Assembly (NCBI GenBank): GCA_963377175.1
Contig: CAUJNA010002890.1
Span: forward strand, 805,510 to 869,509
Length of the DNA: 64,000 nt
From: Effrenium voratum
Taxonomy: Eukaryota > Sar > Dinophyceae > Suessiales > Symbiodiniaceae
Direction of reading: 5' to 3'
Numbering within the stretch: the first letter of the stretch is position 1; every line of letters starts with the position of its first letter. The notes below the pieces were generated by a model that saw only the letters and a program-made list of their open reading frames with translations, did not search any database and had not been told where the DNA came from. Shown here piece after piece: positions 20,878-31,001 of the stretch. Position numbers and translations under genes: made by a program.

Positions 20878-21002
20878 TACTGTGGATGGACGAAATCCAT
20901 TTCGCACCACTTTGAATCCATGGGAAACCATATTTTACAGGGGAATCATCATTCCAGGGTTTCTTAGGTGGTACGAAATGGATTTTGTCCATCCACAGTA
21001 TG
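20878..21002 (+). repeat. Family F element, copy F1
   Basis: TA|CTGTGGATGGACGAAATCC and, inverted, GGATTTTGTCCATCCACAG|TA: about 30-bp terminal inverted repeats with TA flanks. The interior has CAGGGGAATCATCATTCC. Confidence 0.85.
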
Positions 21003-21240
21003 GACAGCTTTTCCATGTTCCCCACATTTGCACTTTGACTGGCAGTTGTGCATGTCTCCAGGTCTGCAGAACGCTCTGGGTCCGCTTTTTCTGGGTTTCA
21101 CCGGTTCTTCCGACTTCCCCCGGTTTGCCCTTCGTAACCTTTTAGTACTCGTTGAATATTCTATAGGGGTGGATCCACAAAAGCCACATCCAAGCCACAT
21201 TCTGTAGGTTCACGTGAGCGGCTTTTTTGGTTGGGGCAAC

Positions 21241-21417
21241 GCAGCAACAGGCTTGGCACGAGCAAAAATGCGCAGTCACCAAACTCGAAGGCTAGACTCG
21301 CTAGACGCGACGAACGATCTGTGGTCAGAAGATTGAAACACCGGACCACGCAGTGTACAGCAAAAGCAAGACACGAAAACAGCAACATCAGCACAAACAA
21401 AATATATACGTATACAT
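21241..21417 (+). CDS. Exon-like segment rich in basic residues
   Basis: Reads SNRLGTSKNAQSPNSKARLA and RRDERSVVRRLKHRTTQ. The opposite strand is open across the same region and beyond (to 21670), so the strand is uncertain. Confidence 0.3.
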
Positions 21418-21519
21418 AACATATGCACATATATATATATATATATGCACATGAAATTAACACAGAAAACAAATGAACTAACAACGCAACCGCAAACTGG
21501 TGTGAAAGCCAAGGAAAGA

Positions 21520-21657
21520 AGGTTTCATCGACATTGGAGGCGGAGGTGCTGACCGGGGAGCCGAATGATGCAACGATTGTTCCGGTGGTTTCAAGCACCA
21601 GCAACTTGGCTCCAGCAGCAACTCCAGGGTTCAACAGGGTTGCTCCGCAGTGACCCC
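21520..21657 (+). CDS. Exon-like segment ending in a stop
   Basis: Reads EAEVLTGEPNDATIVPVV then SSTSNLAPAATPGF and ends at TGA near 21655. It could be the C-terminus of the upstream gene. The minus strand reads an equally plausible GAKLLVLETTGTIVASFGS, so the assignment is tentative. Confidence 0.35.
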
Positions 21658-21727
21658 TGCACAATTTCATTTATCGTCAATTTTCGCGTTTGTGGGAACC
21701 CCGCCTTTCTCCTGAAAAACCAATTGT

Positions 21728-21858
21728 TCTGGGGGTACCATCCATTTCCATTTTTTGCAGGGATCCTTCTTTCTAGAAAACCTCCGGAAACCCAGGGAAA
21801 ACGGATCCGGTTTTTGGAAAGAACGATGGTGAAAATAATGGAAAAGGAATCAACCCCT
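21728..21858 (+). repeat. Family M element, copy M3
   Basis: GGTACCATCCATTTCCATT ... GGGATCCTTCTTTCTAGAAAA, sharing the M core inverted relative to M2. Confidence 0.5.
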
Positions 21859-22611
21859 AGAATTCTCTACGTCTTCAACTTTGGAGCAACCCTCGACTTT
21901 GGGCATGCCCCATGTTTGCTTTGACACAGCTGTGCTATGTGTTTTTTTAGGAACATCTGGATCTTTGAACATAGCTGCGTTGTCCTCAACCCCATTTCCG
22001 GCTATATGACACTTGTTTTCTCAGTTTTTTCGTGGATGAACCTGAGGATGGAAGTACGTACCCCTTGTGTTTCCTGGTTACCAACCCACCTCAAGGGGTA
22101 CATACTACATACCCTTTAGGGAGAAGGGGTATTATCATCAGCAAGCCTTAGGCAGTTATTTACCCAAGGTATGTAAAAGGGCTATGTACAACCTTAATTG
22201 CAATGAACATTGGATTCCATTGGTTTCAGTTCCAAGTAGTTCCAAGCATTCGCCAAGTTGGACGGTCTATCCCTTCTTCATTTGTGAAAGGGGCAGATGT
22301 GCCCGTCAAAACCAGCCATTCAAACAAGGCGTCCAAAACCAACCCGACCTCGAAAGATGATCATTCTTCCACGACAGGAAAGTGCATATGTTCACTATAC
22401 TGGTCAGTTGGTTTGAATGCCCTCGAGTGAATCGCAATAGCTCTGGTCTCCAAAGCGATTTTTGTGTCTCTCCTTTCTGGGGTCTGAATATGAATCAGAG
22501 CATGAGCATGTTGTTTCCTCACTTCCGTTTCGGACTTTGGTCACTTTTAGGGTTTGGAAGTTTGGACCATTTAAGTGGTAAACAAGCAGCTCCTGGACGT
22601 TTTTCTTTGCG

Positions 22612-22824
22612 AATCCACTCGGCCAAGGCAAGGGCAACAACAACAATCGCGGCAGAAACACCATCATGGCAATGGCGGACTCAGCTACCTATGAGTTCGC
22701 TGCATCCATGTGGGACGCAGCGCTGCTGCTGTTCTTTCAGCATTCCAACCCTTTGGACAAGCTGCGCGACCGAAGCACGTTTTGTTTTCCGACTGAGTGC
22801 CAACAACAACTTGCCCGTGTCTAA
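22612..22824 (+). CDS. Exon of an unrecognised protein
   Basis: Open frame reading GQGKGNNNNRGRNTIMAMAD then SATYEFAASMWDAALLLFF and QHSNPLDKLRDRSTFCFP, closing at TAA (22822-22824). The middle is hydrophobic and the start is an Asn/Gly-rich linker. The exon may end earlier, at GA|GTGCC or C|GTGTCT. It precedes the membrane-protein exons on the same strand and may be an N-terminal part of that gene. Confidence 0.45.
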   Translation, partial: NPLGQGKGNNNNRGRNTIMAMADSATYEFAASMWDAALLLFFQHSNPLDKLRDRSTFCFPTECQQQLARV

Positions 22825-23604
22825 TTGCACGCAAGGAAGCCAGAAGAGCATAAATGTGTGCAATGTGTCTTGGAGGGTGCCTGTTCTGCCTTTGGAGGAT
22901 TCCCTCAGTTCTCACCCATGTCTCTCGGCTTGCGGGTTCTCCGGGAATCCATTTCGGGGTTTGAACGGCTCCCAGCATAGGCATCCTTGGGTGAATTAGA
23001 AATAGATCAGTATTCTGAGAGTCCAGGTAGACCAAATATGAGACAGAATCGAACATGCCTGATTTAGGGAGTAATTTCCCCTATCACTCCCCAGCATAAA
23101 ACCCACACTACACTGACTTTGTAGAGGAATGTTAAATGATTTTAGGGCACCCGTTTTGGACGCATCTTGTTTTTGCAGGGGAGTGATCAACCCTTGGTTG
23201 GGTTCAACCCATTTGACGACACCCTTCAGCAGGAGAAACCTCAAAGACTCTGCTAGGGCTAGTCTGCCTTTTCTTTTGCGAGTTCCGGGAATAATACGAG
23301 CTCACCAAGTAGGTCCTTCACTCGGGGATCTCTTGATTTAGGATTTGGCATTATCGTACATTTTTCAGATTCATTGATCATGCCCTGATCAACGAGGACG
23401 GGAGCACCCCCAATTTTAGATGAGTCCTTCACCTTTGGCGGAAACGTTTACCCCCCCCCCTTGCAAGAATCTGCTAGGGTCATTCACCCGGACTCTTCCA
23501 TGTGAATTTGCAGGGGACGAAGTTAATCCATTTGTTGGACATGATAACAACCCTCACTCTCTGAGTTCCTGGACTGTATTATTCTGTTTGGAAGTACATG
23601 TTTA

Positions 23605-23698
23605 CACTTGGAGTCTCCATGACCCTTGAAAAATGGGGTCATTACCCAAAATGTTGGGGTCATTGACCCATTTTTAAAGGGTCATGGAGACTCCAGGT
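23605..23698 (+). repeat. Family A hairpin element, copy A2
   Basis: CTTGGAGTCTCCATGACCC ... GGGTCATGGAGACTCCAGG. Confidence 0.85.
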
Positions 23699-23780
23699 TG
23701 TGGCAAACAACACGTTTGGGCCTCTTTTGGCCATCCACTCAAAGTGTGATGTGCCGTTTCCCGGTTTCCCTTGATCTCAG

Positions 23781-23934
23781 TGAGGTTGATCCTTCTGATC
23801 GGGTGCCTCACGAATTTGACCCTGCAGCTCTTTATGCTGCTCACCATGTACCTGGACACTTGGCTCGCGCTTGTGTTTTTCTCACAAGACAAGCGGCTCG
23901 GGGTAGTCCTGCTCAGAGACTGCTTTTCATGGTT
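23781..23934 (+). CDS. Exon of a multi-pass membrane protein (two helices)
   Basis: Begins after CCCTTGATCTCAG (AG at 23779-23780). The frame reads RLILLIGCLTNLTLQLFML then LTMYLDTWLALVFFSQDKRL, with high third-position GC. Together they encode a long hydrophobic stretch followed by a charged segment (GVVLLRDCFSW). Another frame is open over the same bases but lacks codon bias. From memory, such a helix pair precedes the W-R...H motif exon in an unnamed multi-pass dinoflagellate family, which fits the next exon at 25186. The 3' edge is approximate. Confidence 0.6.
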
Positions 23935-24172
23935 GTCGTTGGGACACATTTCACATTTTTGCTTATTGTGGTTTAGTGGTTGAAATTCAAATCCACTGAA
24001 CTGCTAATATTTAAGTTTTTGCCCCCCAAACCCAACATCAACATTTTGGAGTGTCTCCTGGTTCTTTGAGTTCCGGGGCTTGAGGCATTTTAAATTTGGA
24101 TCAATTCAGGAGGCCAAGTCAGGAAGGAATGTCGACCCCATATGAATCAACCAGTTTATTAAAGGTTCATGA

Positions 24173-24670
24173 AAATCTGGGCTCAACATTGCTCCTCAGC
24201 ACCCGGGAGCTCCCTGTAAGATGATTCATGATGGTCAGATTGATCAGATCAACAAATTTCTGCCTATGACGCGAACACACCGATTCGGGAGTACGAGCGA
24301 AAGCCATGATATGGCACTTTACTTGGATCCGATTTTTAATTCAGCTTCTGGAAGTATAGCAACATTTGCAGATCATTTGTGTAAATCCTTAGCTCCTTAG
24401 TTTATCGCTCAAAAGAAGGTCTGGCAACAGGATGTGATCAACGTCTATGCTTTGCCGATCTTCGGAAGAGAACTGGATGATCAGGGGAGGGTCCGTGCAC
24501 GTATCCCTCATGGGGATAGCGATAGAATACAGAACTTCCTAAATATTGGTTGTACATGTTTCGCTTCGTTTTTCGGTTCGTTTGGGATCGGTTCACTTCG
24601 AAACCAGCCAACCATCCAACTGTCTGACCGACCAACCAACAGCAACAACGCTAGGGTTGCTCACCCACTT
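24173..24670 (+). pseudogene. AT-richer ORF broken by one stop, possible retrocopy
   Basis: A single frame is open from about 24173, reads MIHDGQIDQINKFLPMTRTH and MALYLDPIFNSASGSIATFA, meets TAG at 24398-24400, then continues in frame as KVWQQDVINVYALPIFGREL and DDQGRVRARIPHGDSDR to 24670. Unlike the spliced exons it has no internal splice signals and little GC bias, as expected of an inserted, decaying copy. Alternatively the second part is an exon starting after GGCAACAG (24431). I do not recognise the family. Confidence 0.4.
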
Positions 24671-24836
24671 TAGAAGAAGGCCAAGAGTAGACCGAGTTGC
24701 CCCCCCTCGGTGTCAGCAATCCTGAGGGGTGACCTCAAGCATTCATTGAAGGCACACCCCATTTGAGTGGGTCCTGTGGGTCTGGATCGATCCATGTCTG
24801 GGAAGAAGCATGGAAGTGCGGGGGGGGTGTGATCAA

Positions 24837-25010
24837 TACTTAAAGGGGGAAGGGTACTCAGTATGCGATTAGCAGCTCTGGCTATAGCCCAACTACTTAT
24901 AATAGGAGACTTATAACCATGATAAGTGGTTATAAGCATGGTTTTTACCCGCTTACTAAGTACTTGCCTGACGTACCGAATCGATCACCCCTTTAAGCAG
25001 GTGATAGCCC
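24837..25010 (+). repeat. Family D element, copy D2
   Basis: GGAGACTTATAACCATG, AAGTGGTTATAAGC, CGCTTACTAAGTAC and right end CTGACGTACCGAATCGATC. Confidence 0.7.
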
Positions 25011-25185
25011 CTCCCCCTTTTTGCTCACAGGGGTCCATGTGCCGTTCCTAGTGATGGTCCCCATCGCCCCACGCCTTCTGCAGCCGAGTATATGTTGGAA
25101 AATCCTGCCTTTTTCAGGGTGTTTTTGGCGCCTGTTTCGGTGTTTCTGTGGTCAGGAGTGCTTTTCGGGATGGTTTCTTTGTCAG

Positions 25186-25328
25186 CTGAGGATATGTTGG
25201 AAAATCCTTACACCGACAAGAAGGTCCAAGAGATGATCGCTTGGCGGGTCTCCGACGGCCATCATACCGACAGGTTCGATGCCATCTCTGGGGCTAGCCT
25301 CGCGAGCAAGCTGCTTACCGCCAAATGG
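25186..25328 (+). CDS. Exon of the multi-pass membrane protein
   Basis: Follows GGTTTCTTTGTCAG (AG at 25184-25185) and ends AAATGG|GTGTGC. It reads NPYTDKKVQEMIAWRVSDGH then HTDRFDAISGASLASKLL, with strong third-position GC. The W-R-V-S-x-G-H followed by D-A-x-S-G-x-S-L-A spacing is what I recall between the first helices and the W-x-L-T-x-x-x-E helix of the unnamed dinoflagellate family. DAISGAS also resembles the covalent-FMN motif of RnfG/NqrC proteins. With no other flavoprotein feature nearby, I think that is coincidence. Confidence 0.65.
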
Positions 25329-25582
25329 GTGTGCTCCTGTTTTTGCTCTTTTTTTTTCATGGACCACTAAGAGGGGGGTGGGTGGGCTGTCCCCGGCTAA
25401 GCCTAGGATAAGCCAAGGATAAGGTTTTATTAAGAGGTCAAATGTGGGATGGGCCCCCTTCCGAAAAAGGGCATGATAGGAAACCACCATTCTGGAGGGT
25501 CCCCAAAGGACAGACCCAACTGTTTTGCTTCTTGTTTTCTATGGCAACCCCTTTTACGGTTGGCTTAAATGGAAATCAATGC

Positions 25583-25732
25583 ATGAATGAATGAATGAAA
25601 TGAAATGAAATGAAATGAAATGAAATGAAATGAATGAATGAATGGAATGAAATGGAATGGAATGGAATGGAATGGAATGGAATGAATGAATGAATGAATG
25701 AAGAAATGAATACATGCATGCATGAATGAATG
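25583..25732 (+). repeat. ATGAA / GGAAT microsatellite
   Basis: About 150 bp of mixed ATGA, AAATG and GGAATG units. Confidence 0.9.
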
Positions 25733-25979
25733 GTATCACCATGCTGTAGATGGACGAAAGCCACAAAGCAGACAAGTGATGAACGTAACCAGATTTCAAC
25801 CCTGGCTAAACAACCACCAATGCCTGGAGGATTTTGTCCACATCCAAGAGTACCTTCTGAGGATGTACCACGGATAACGACCCGCATCAAAGCAGGTAAG
25901 ACGTAATGGTACTGGAAAGAAAACTGGGTCACGGCTGTGGAAATTTAATCGGAGTCTGGTTGAACATGGGAGGATTCTA

Positions 25980-26085
25980 GATAAAGGGGCAGATTAACTT
26001 AGGAGACTTATAACCATGGTAAGTGGGTTATAACCGGGCTTACTAACCACTTACTAAGCACCCGATCACCCCTTTTTAGTAGGCA
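25980..26085 (+). repeat. Family D element, copy D3
   Basis: GGAGACTTATAACCATGG, AAGTGGGTTATAACC, CCACTTACTAAGCACCC. Confidence 0.7.
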
Positions 26086-27145
26086 CAGTCACCAATACAA
26101 GCGCTGTCGAGGCTTTGCTCCAAGAATCTTTGGTCCTATGAGCAGGAGGACAGGGCAGGTCCAAGGAAAAGTCTTGATCTGCATTTGGCTGTTTCCGTGT
26201 TATATGTTCAGGTCTAAATATGGACCGGAACCAGAACATGACTTTTTGCGTAGCCCGTTTTACTCAATAACCTGGGCCTTACCCCCCAACCCCCGGTCTC
26301 CAAACAACCCTCGCTGAAAAGCCCAAGCGATCAGCATTGGAGGTGTGTTTGGGGGGGTAGTTGCGGGGTTTGTTTGGAAAAGTTCTACGGATTGTCCCCA
26401 TCAATGGGGGAACTTACAAAGCAACCCCAAACCTACCTTCAATAAAAGGCACATCCATCCATTGACAGGAGTACGACAAGATATTCGACTACCTCTACAA
26501 GCCCATGCCAGGCGTCATTCTCAGCTCTTTAGACGCTTGGCTGTCGATGCATTTTTTATGCATGTTCTGAGATTTTACTGGGACGCACACTTACAAGTCA
26601 TTCCCCCTACTCCAAATACCCACCTTTACAACGGTATGTTTTGGAAAGCCTGGGGCATTTCAGGGTAAATACCTCCGTTTTTGGCAAAGGGTCGACATCA
26701 TACCCCAAAAAAGTGGGTTTTGTGTTTAGGGGTAAATGATGTCCACCAAAGGCTCTCCAACAAAAAAAAAATCCCCTGTTGTGTGCAACAGTGAATACTT
26801 TTCACCACAATACCATATATGGGCAACTCGCCAAAGTCCAATGTCGTTCGGGCCGGGGCTTCTGTGCTTTGACATTTGCACAGCTCCAAAGCAGCTGAAA
26901 TCAGAGAATCAGTGGGGTCAGTGGGGTCCAACCCAATAGTGCCCGGCTTCTTGGTGCTGAAGTGCTACTCGGATGTTTGATTTGACGCGTCGTCATGTTG
27001 GATCGGACTCCCACTCTGGCACTGGTTCCGGTGGCTAAGTCCCCACCCCGTTTTCTCCAAACCACCCAGCTTGATCTTCGAAGCCAACATCAGGGAAGTA
27101 GGGTATAGTCGTGTTTGCGATGAGGGTGAGTTTGTTTGACCTGAT
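26086..27145. other. Intron stretch between membrane-protein exons
   Basis: No exon with convincing borders. A + strand patch at 26470-26530 (TACGACAAGATATTC...) has ordinary composition. Confidence 0.35.
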
Positions 27146-27248
27146 CTTCCATTTGCTTGAGATTGTTTTCCCTTGTTGGTTTCAAACGGAATTTATCACT
27201 ACTGGACAATATATTTGATTCTTTCCCGGGGTCTTAACCAAATGGAAG
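27146..27248 (+). repeat. Family E element, copy E7, with TGAT flanks
   Basis: CTTCCATTTGCTTGAG ... GTCTTAACCAAATGGAAG. TGAT lies immediately on both sides, a likely 4-bp target duplication. Confidence 0.85.
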
Positions 27249-27270
27249 TGATGTTGGTTAAGCCTCCAAG

Positions 27271-27372
27271 AATCAGAGCTATTCTCAGGCCATCGTCATG
27301 TGGGTGCTCACCATTATGGTGGAGTACCGGCGCTGCATAGAGCAGGCCCTGGCGGTGGCCCATTTGCCCTCC
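27271..27372 (+). CDS. Exon of the multi-pass membrane protein (W-x-L-T helix)
   Basis: Follows GCCTCCAAG and reads NQSYSQAIVMWVLTIMVEYR then RCIEQALAVAHLP, with nearly all third positions G or C. A hydrophobic helix with W-V-L-T-I-M-x-E-Y-R, then a short amphipathic stretch ending H-L-P, is the pattern I recall in the unnamed dinoflagellate family (W-x-L-T-x-x-x-E). It lies just after E7. The 3' edge is uncertain because the sequence passes into a GC-rich minisatellite. Confidence 0.65.
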
Positions 27373-27377
27373 CTCTC

Positions 27378-27710
27378 GGCTTCTCGCCGATTTTTTCAAC
27401 TGCTCTGCCACGAGTTGGGGTGGTGTTCGCTGATTTTGAGGCGGCCGTCCACGATTGGGGTGGATTTTGAGGAGGGCCGGAAATCGCCGATTTTGGGTGA
27501 TTTGGGGTGATTTTGGGTTTTCGCTGATTTTGAGGCGGCCGTCCATTCCTGACATGGGCTTGGGGCTTCTTTCGCTCATTTTGAGGCGGCCGTCCAAGAT
27601 TGGGGTGGACTTTGAGGCCGTCCACAACTGTTTTTCCACGAGTTGGGGTGGTTTTCGCTGATTTTGAGGCGGCCGTCCATTCCTGAAATGGGCTTGGGGC
27701 TTTTTGGTGC
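27378..27710 (+). repeat. Degenerate GC-rich minisatellite
   Basis: TTTTGAGGCGGCCGTCCA recurs four times with partners GATTGGGGTGGA and TTCCTGACATGGGCTTGGGG. It starts immediately after an exon. The minus strand is open by chance over much of it. Confidence 0.75.
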
Positions 27711-28234
27711 AAGGGGTGCTGCGAAACTCAGAATAGCCTGACTTTGGGGTGAGCAAGGGGAGCGCGGAAGTGGTTACCAAGTCCTCGCGTTGGCACCTCG
27801 GGAATCAGGTGGATTCTGCGACCTGAAACGATATCCAGTGATTCCATATAGTAGAGGAAGCGCCCTGAACCCAGATGGGCATGGGTCAAAATCAAGCCAG
27901 GGGACTGCAGGATTTCCATGTACCAAGGGTTCTATTTGGGGTACCTATATATTGTTGACCCGCAGCAAACGGAGTGTGGGCCTGCCGTTTTCCCCAAGCA
28001 ACAAGCCCCTATTTGCAGGGCCAGTTTTGAGGTACCTTGCAGGGGGGTTGCTCACTTTGTGGGGTAAGGCCGCCTGTGGATGTGTCTTGTTTTGAGGGTG
28101 CAATGGTTTGGTGGGTTTGCCGGGAAACACAAGGCAAACCACCGTGTTTGGGGTGCCTCCGAAAAAGACACCCGTAAGAGCTGCTTGGGTGTTCGGACAT
28201 GTTAGTAATTTGTTGGCAACCTGGGCTTTTACTT

Positions 28235-28415
28235 TATAACCCGCTAATAAGTCCCCGGTTCAGTGGAGATATTCTTGTTAGTGGTAGCACAGGTGGCCTT
28301 TTCCACCGACTGGCTTGGCCACTTTGGGTTATATCCCACAAAAGCCATGGTCATAAGTACCCTAAGTGGATTACCAGGCCTACTAACCACCACTTAGGTC
28401 GATCGAACGCCCAAG
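28235..28415 (+). repeat. Family D element, copy D4 (long)
   Basis: CACAAAAGCCATGGTCATAAG, CTAACCACCACTTAGG, GATCGAACGCCCAAG. Confidence 0.55.
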
Positions 28416-28437
28416 TGGAAAAAAATGAATTCCCGAG

Positions 28438-28543
28438 GTCAACGATGAGTTTGTGCAGACGGACGAGGAGGGAAGCATGCGGCTGAAAGGTATCCGCCCG
28501 GTATCACGGACCTTGGCGCTGGTCTTCTTGAGTCTCCCCCGCG
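28438..28543 (+). CDS. Exon of the multi-pass membrane protein
   Basis: Follows ATTCCCGAG and reads VNDEFVQTDEEGSMRLKGI then RPVSRTLALVFLSLPR: an acidic loop, then the start of a helix ending L-P-R. The best end is CGC G|GCCCGA (GC donor, 28544). It leaves one base in phase with the two bases (TG) that open the next exon at 29695. The R-x-V-S-R...L-P-R pattern leading into the next helix matches my recollection of the family. An earlier donor (AAAG|GTATCC, 28485) is the alternative. Confidence 0.6.
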
Positions 28544-28857
28544 GCCCGACATGCTTATGGCCTATGTCCCAAGTGGACGAAGATCGGGGTGGGCCTTTCT
28601 GGGTTTGTGTTGGTACGTTTTGTGGGGTGGATGTGAAGGGAGTTTAAAGGGAAACCACCGCTTCCCTCAAAACGGGACAAAACCCACACCTGTCTCCTTC
28701 CGACCCTTCAAAACTGCACGTACCCAAAATGAGTCGACTGACACCTCCTTTTTTTCTGGTTTAGGCACCTCAAACATGGTATTCGCTCATACGCTTGAGG
28801 CATCCTGATGACCATCCCAAAAGGGAACTGGTTCCCTCGGGACAAGATGGATCAGGG

Positions 28858-28985
28858 GCAAGACAGGGTACCTGGTAACTGGATAGTAAGCCTGGTTATT
28901 TCCAAGTTAGGAGACGTATAACTACCATGGGAAGTGGGTTATAACAATGGTTATGGCCCACTTACTAAGTACCTTGCCCCTTTAA
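28858..28985 (+). repeat. Family D element, copy D5
   Basis: GGTACCTGGTAACTGG, GGAGACGTATAACTACC, AAGTGGGTTATAAC, CCCACTTACTAAGTACC. Confidence 0.75.
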
Positions 28986-29694
28986 CTTGGGACAAACTGG
29001 ATCGGGGGCATTGGGCGATTCAACTTGTTTCAGGCTAAAACTATAGGTGTTCAGACATCCCTCAAGTGGTGCGTGTGTTTTCCTACTCTTGGCGGAGGTT
29101 TCTATTCCCAGCACTTCCAATTACAGGGGGCCCTGCTCCAGCGCAAAAGCCTAAAGGGTGCGCCAGGAAGCGGAATCTGGGCGAGGATTGGCTGCGGCTT
29201 TTGATTTTCGGGGTCAGTTATCAGGATGAAGGAGGTCTAATTCTATTGCCCAGTGGGCCAGTGGTGCCCTTTTTTCTTTTTTTTGGGTAAGGCTTCCCTT
29301 TTAATCTCAACCAACAAAAAAAATGCTCTCGTTTTCCCATGGCCACTGCGCATCTGAGTTACTGATGATTGGATGGCGGATTCCTTTCTTTTCCCCTACT
29401 CGGGCCTTACTCGGGTCCCGAGTAGTATCTTCCGATGCACGTCAGGAGGTATGTCCAAACACATCGTCACCAGGTGCTTTTCCGCTTGCTCGCACGAGAG
29501 TTCGCAGGTGTGGTGATGAGGAAACAGGCCCCGGTCTTTAGTGTGTCTAGTTCGCCCCAAAAGGACCGATTTGTTGGCAACCAAGGGCCATTTTCGCTAC
29601 AAGGACCCCTTGAAAAGCAACAAAATCAAGGCGCGCTTGCGCCTTGTCTTTTTATGGAAATGAAAGGGCGAAGCCCACGCTTGCTGAGGCTTAG
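28986..29694. other. Intron, ends at acceptor 29693-29694
   Basis: If the GC donor at 28544 is right, the intron is 28544-29694 and contains D5. No other exon is seen in it. Confidence 0.45.
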
Positions 29695-29783
29695 TGGTGC
29701 TGGGTTGGCTCGCCATCATCGGCTGCATCTACTTGGCGCAGACTGTGAACCTGCAGGACATCGTGCTGAACGCGGTCGCCTTG
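29695..29783 (+). CDS. Exon of the multi-pass membrane protein (helix before DVDEL)
   Basis: Follows GCTGAGGCTTAG (AG 29693-29694). After two bases completing a split codon it reads VLGWLAIIGCIYLAQTVNLQ then DIVLNAVAL, almost all third positions G/C. Ending at TTG (29783) and joining to 30518 gives NAVAL-AFVMDVDEL in one frame. The intron then starts GCCCTGCAG, a GC donor of the kind known in dinoflagellates. The helix plus N-A-x-A-L-x-F-x-x-D-x-D-E motif is the hallmark I recall for this unnamed family. Confidence 0.75.
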
Positions 29784-30517
29784 GCCCTGCAGCCGCAGAC
29801 AGTTCGATTCCGATGCGAGGGACTGAAGAAATGGGCGACGCGTTCCTCCCTGAACCTTCGATGGTGGAGCCCCTTTCGGTTGTTTTGTTTCTTTTTCTTT
29901 GCCGGAAAACGACATGGACACTGTCGAAGGGGACACCCGCCTTTCCTTTCCTTAGGTTTCCCATAGCATACGCCACACACACACAGCAGCGGATGCCAAC
30001 TCAATTTTACAACTAAGGGAACAAGGAAATTGCCTAATTTACAACTCACTTGCTGAGTTCCTCGACTTTGCATACTTTTTGGCAAGACCATTTTAGTGGT
30101 AGACACAAAAAGTCAGACTTGTTCCGGCCAATCCACTCGGGAAGTGAGACAATAGTTTATTGTATTTTGTAATATCGAGTTGGCCGCGCCGGCCCTCCAT
30201 CCAGATTGCCATAAAGTTAACCCGCTTTAGACGAATCCAACGAGGGGTTCCCTCGTGAACCCCAATGAACCATTGGTTCAGCTATACTGACATAAACCAG
30301 CGCTTCGGCAGAAAGGCTCACAAAGAAGTGGAAGGGCACGGGATACATGCACTTACAAATCACTATGTGGATCTGTCTCAAAATAGGGGCAATTACTCCG
30401 AAAAATAGCTTGCTTCCTTGAGTTCCCCTGATTTAAACCCCCAAGAAAGTTGCTTGCTTCCTTCAGCTTCCCCTTATTTAAACCAAACCCCAGAAGAAAG
30501 GAATGGGTGAAGCAAAG

Positions 30518-30604
30518 GCCTTCGTCATGGACGTGGACGAGCTCGTGGCGGACGTGCTGCTCACCGAGCGGCTCAGGTCTTTGCTGCCGAAGATCGCGGC
30601 TCGG
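30518..30604 (+). CDS. Exon of the multi-pass membrane protein (DVDEL motif)
   Basis: Follows GAAGCAAAG (AG 30516-30517), begins with GCC, and reads AFVMDVDELVADVLLTERL then RSLLPKIAAR. Over 90% of third positions are G or C. It continues exactly in phase from the exon ending at 29783. The acidic D-V-D-E-L followed by a Leu/Arg helix is the conserved core of the family as I remember it. The end is CGGA|GTTACAG or one base either side. Confidence 0.75.
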
Positions 30605-30673
30605 AGTTACAGTTGCTTGAAGCGCGGGCGAAATCAGCTTGGTGCGAAATGCTGTGGATGGGGGTTGAACCCT

Positions 30674-30768
30674 ACCTGGAGTCTCCATGACCCCTAAAAA
30701 ATGGGGTCATTACCCAAAATAATGGGGTCATTGACCCATTTTTAAAAGGTCAGAAGGAGACTCCAGGT
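30674..30768 (+). repeat. Family A hairpin element, copy A3
   Basis: TA|CCTGGAGTCTCCATGACCC ... GGAGACTCCAGG|TA. Confidence 0.85.
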
Positions 30769-30782
30769 AGGAGCATGGTGAT

Positions 30783-30868
30783 ACCGGATGAATAAAATGC
30801 GTCTTATTGATGCATTGGGGGGGTGTTCCAAGGTCCAAAAGTGAGGAACCCCCATTTAGAGGGGGGGG
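30783..30868 (+). repeat. Family J-like element, copy J6
   Basis: GCATTGGGGGGGTGTTCC ... AAAAGTGAGGAACCCCC. Confidence 0.5.
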
Positions 30869-30870
30869 CC

Positions 30871-31001
30871 CTCGGTGGATGGTTGCGGAATCCGTTTCGC
30901 ACCACTTGGAAACCATGGTTCAAACCATGGTTGGTATTTGCAGGGGAATCGAATCGTTCCAATGTTTCTGAGGTGGTGCGAAATGGATTTCGTCCACAGT
31001 A
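30871..31001 (+). repeat. Family F element, copy F2
   Basis: GGTGGATGGTTGCGGAATCC ... CGAAATGGATTTCGTCCACAG|TA, with interior GGTATTTGCAGGGGAATC. Confidence 0.8.

Noticed and set aside
21161..21670. 169-codon minus-strand frame with hydrophobic stretch
   Set aside because: The hydrophobic part is an (AT)n-containing low-complexity region, and the plus strand offers competing exon-like frames.
25186..25328. DAISGAS as a covalent FMN-attachment motif (RnfG/NqrC/FMN-binding)
   Set aside because: The motif fits, but no other flavoprotein feature is seen, and the W-R...G-H...S-L-A context matches the membrane family better from memory.
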